Positions 62,701 to 64,000 of a stretch of DNA of 64,000 nt are shown here, in pieces; the first letter of the stretch is position 1; every line of letters begins with the position of its first letter. This stretch comes from Orthonyx spaldingii (taxonomy: Eukaryota > Chordata > Aves > Passeriformes > Orthonychidae). The notes below the pieces were generated by a model that saw only the letters and a program-made list of their open reading frames with translations, did not search any database and was not told the DNA's origin. A program made the position numbers and the translations under genes. Location of the stretch: the NCBI GenBank assembly GCA_013397795.1, contig VZTJ01000758.1, forward strand, positions 508,237 through 572,236, given 5' to 3'.

Positions 62701-64000
62701 CTGTGGGTCACCACATTTGTTTTCAAGGTCTGTTGAACCCCTCAAAAGTACATTGTAACGATCTCCAAGGCAGAGGCTGCCGTGCTTTCGGTGGCATCTC
62801 TGTCGAATCACTCTCCTCGGAGAGGGGCACCCAGCGCTCCCAGACATCCGTGCTATGGGAATGACACACCAGTCACACTGTTCACACCAACTGTGGCAGT
62901 AAACTGGAGTTCAACTTTGACATTTAGTTCCTGCACAGTGACTCATGGCTGCCCATGGTGCTCTGTTTAGGGATGCAAGGCTCCAAAGCCAATGCAGGAA
63001 AAAAACAGCACTGAAGGCATCGGAAAGAGGCATTTGCTGAAATGAGGCACCTCATAATTTTTGCATGTTGCAGGGAAGAAACAACAGATGAGGGCAAGTC
63101 CCTGTTGCTGCCTCTTTTTGCAGTGAGAACTGGCCGTTTATATTTAAAGTACTTTTCACTAAGTGTACTTTTACCTGGTGTACTTTTTATGAACATTTAC
63201 CAGTCAATGGTGACACCAAAACTGTTCAGTTTAATGAAACCATCAGCTCTTCCAATTTCCAGTTTTAGAAAAATTGGGACCACAAAGTTTGGAGTGTATT
63301 GAATAAACCTGTAAAGAATACCACATGCATTGCTTATCGTGTTCAACTATTTGTAATCCTTGACTGACTTACAGCTCCTGAGAGTCACTGAATGATCATT
63401 TGGGTCTCTTCTGGCCAGGTCTGAGGTCTCCCAGGGCAGGTGGAAGGTGACAGCAATGAGGACATTCTGTTTCTGGAACACTGAAGAAGGTGGGAGCAGG
63501 GCCCTATTGTCATCCCAAGGAACCCACCATGGTGAAGCCAAAACATCAGCCACACCTGACCCAGACACAACCAAGTCTCCTCTGCCTGTCCCTTCTAATT
63601 TTACTAGCAGTGTTCTGGAGCTATTTATGCAGCTGGTGCAGAGAGAGCACTGGGAAAAATAGTAATTTTTAAATCCTAAATAACTTTCTATTTATGGGTG
63701 TCTAGAATTACTTCACAAATACTAATTAGGACAAACATGGTTGTATGTAAGTTAATAACTAGAGGTTGTTTTCTCAGGCTGAGTGAAGACATTCTGAAGA
63801 CAAAGTAACGCAATTCAGCATTTCCTTAAATTCTACGCTATAGACAAACCCTTCTTACAAGGATGTGCTCACTTTTCAGAGGCTGAAAAGGTTCTCCATT
63901 GAAATGTTTCATTTCCCAGGGTGCAATTTCCTTGTACCTCCAACATCTCCATGAAGCCATGAACCCCAGGTTAGAGATGGAGCTGAGCTCTGAGGTCTGT

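Larger units (their letters stand above)
48275..64000. other. Intergenic DNA further upstream of FGGY, no gene seen
   Basis: No gene was recognised. Notable items are the AP-1 pair at 55175-55191, the CpG-rich patch at 59620-59780 and an AT-rich block at 53440-53680. The longer open frames (for example 59902-60327 minus and 60542-61015 minus) have no family features I can identify. Confidence 0.6.

Noticed and set aside
1..64000. CRISPR array, bacterial operons, phage or insertion sequences
   Set aside because: The window is plainly vertebrate, with split genes and CR1 elements; no direct-repeat/spacer array was found.

Overview
The window is vertebrate nuclear DNA, most likely from a bird and plausibly a songbird. 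The coding density is very low, exons are split by long introns with GT/AG borders, and several CR1 LINE 3' ends are present with their typical ATTCTATG-type terminal repeats. There are also short avian-style LTRs and a CpG-island promoter. Most long open frames lie in non-coding DNA or overlap on both strands, and I do not treat them as genes. The species call is inference.

The only protein-coding gene I can support is the 5' third of FGGY (FGGY carbohydrate kinase domain-containing protein), on the minus strand. Four coding exons were read directly with splice sites: 21277-21477, 18919-19030, 16982-17133 and 7820-7905. Their phases join without a break to give residues 1-183 plus two bases of codon 184. 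A probable non-coding first exon ends at the donor at 34355/34354, inside a CpG island at about 34.01-34.74 kb that is the likely promoter. The rest of the gene (about two thirds of a ~550-residue protein) lies beyond position 1.

Intron 1 (21.5-34.35 kb) holds the main accessory features. The chief one is a degraded endogenous retrovirus-like element at 27619-30290, in the same orientation as FGGY and bounded by a perfect 5-bp target-site duplication (AGTAG). It has a complete 593-bp 3' LTR, a polypurine tract and a gag-like region, with no pol or env. Its 5' LTR is truncated and matches only the first half of the 3' LTR. A 354-codon gag frame is still open although the two LTR copies look about one-eighth different. 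A probable solo LTR (20939-21172, plus strand) lies about 105 bp from the first coding exon. CR1 fragments, an old CR1-like repeat and simple repeats make up the other recognisable repeats.

From about 34.8 to 64 kb I see no gene. This is the 5' flank of FGGY; in other amniotes the neighbour on this side is the JUN region, which I recall rather than see. It contains a possible LTR, a CR1 fragment, an ancient tRNA-derived SINE, a (GAT)n microsatellite, an isolated CpG-rich patch at about 59.62-59.78 kb, a pair of AP-1 consensus sites 10 bp apart and AT-rich stretches that look like candidate conserved enhancers. No CRISPR array, bacterial operon, rRNA or functional tRNA gene was found.
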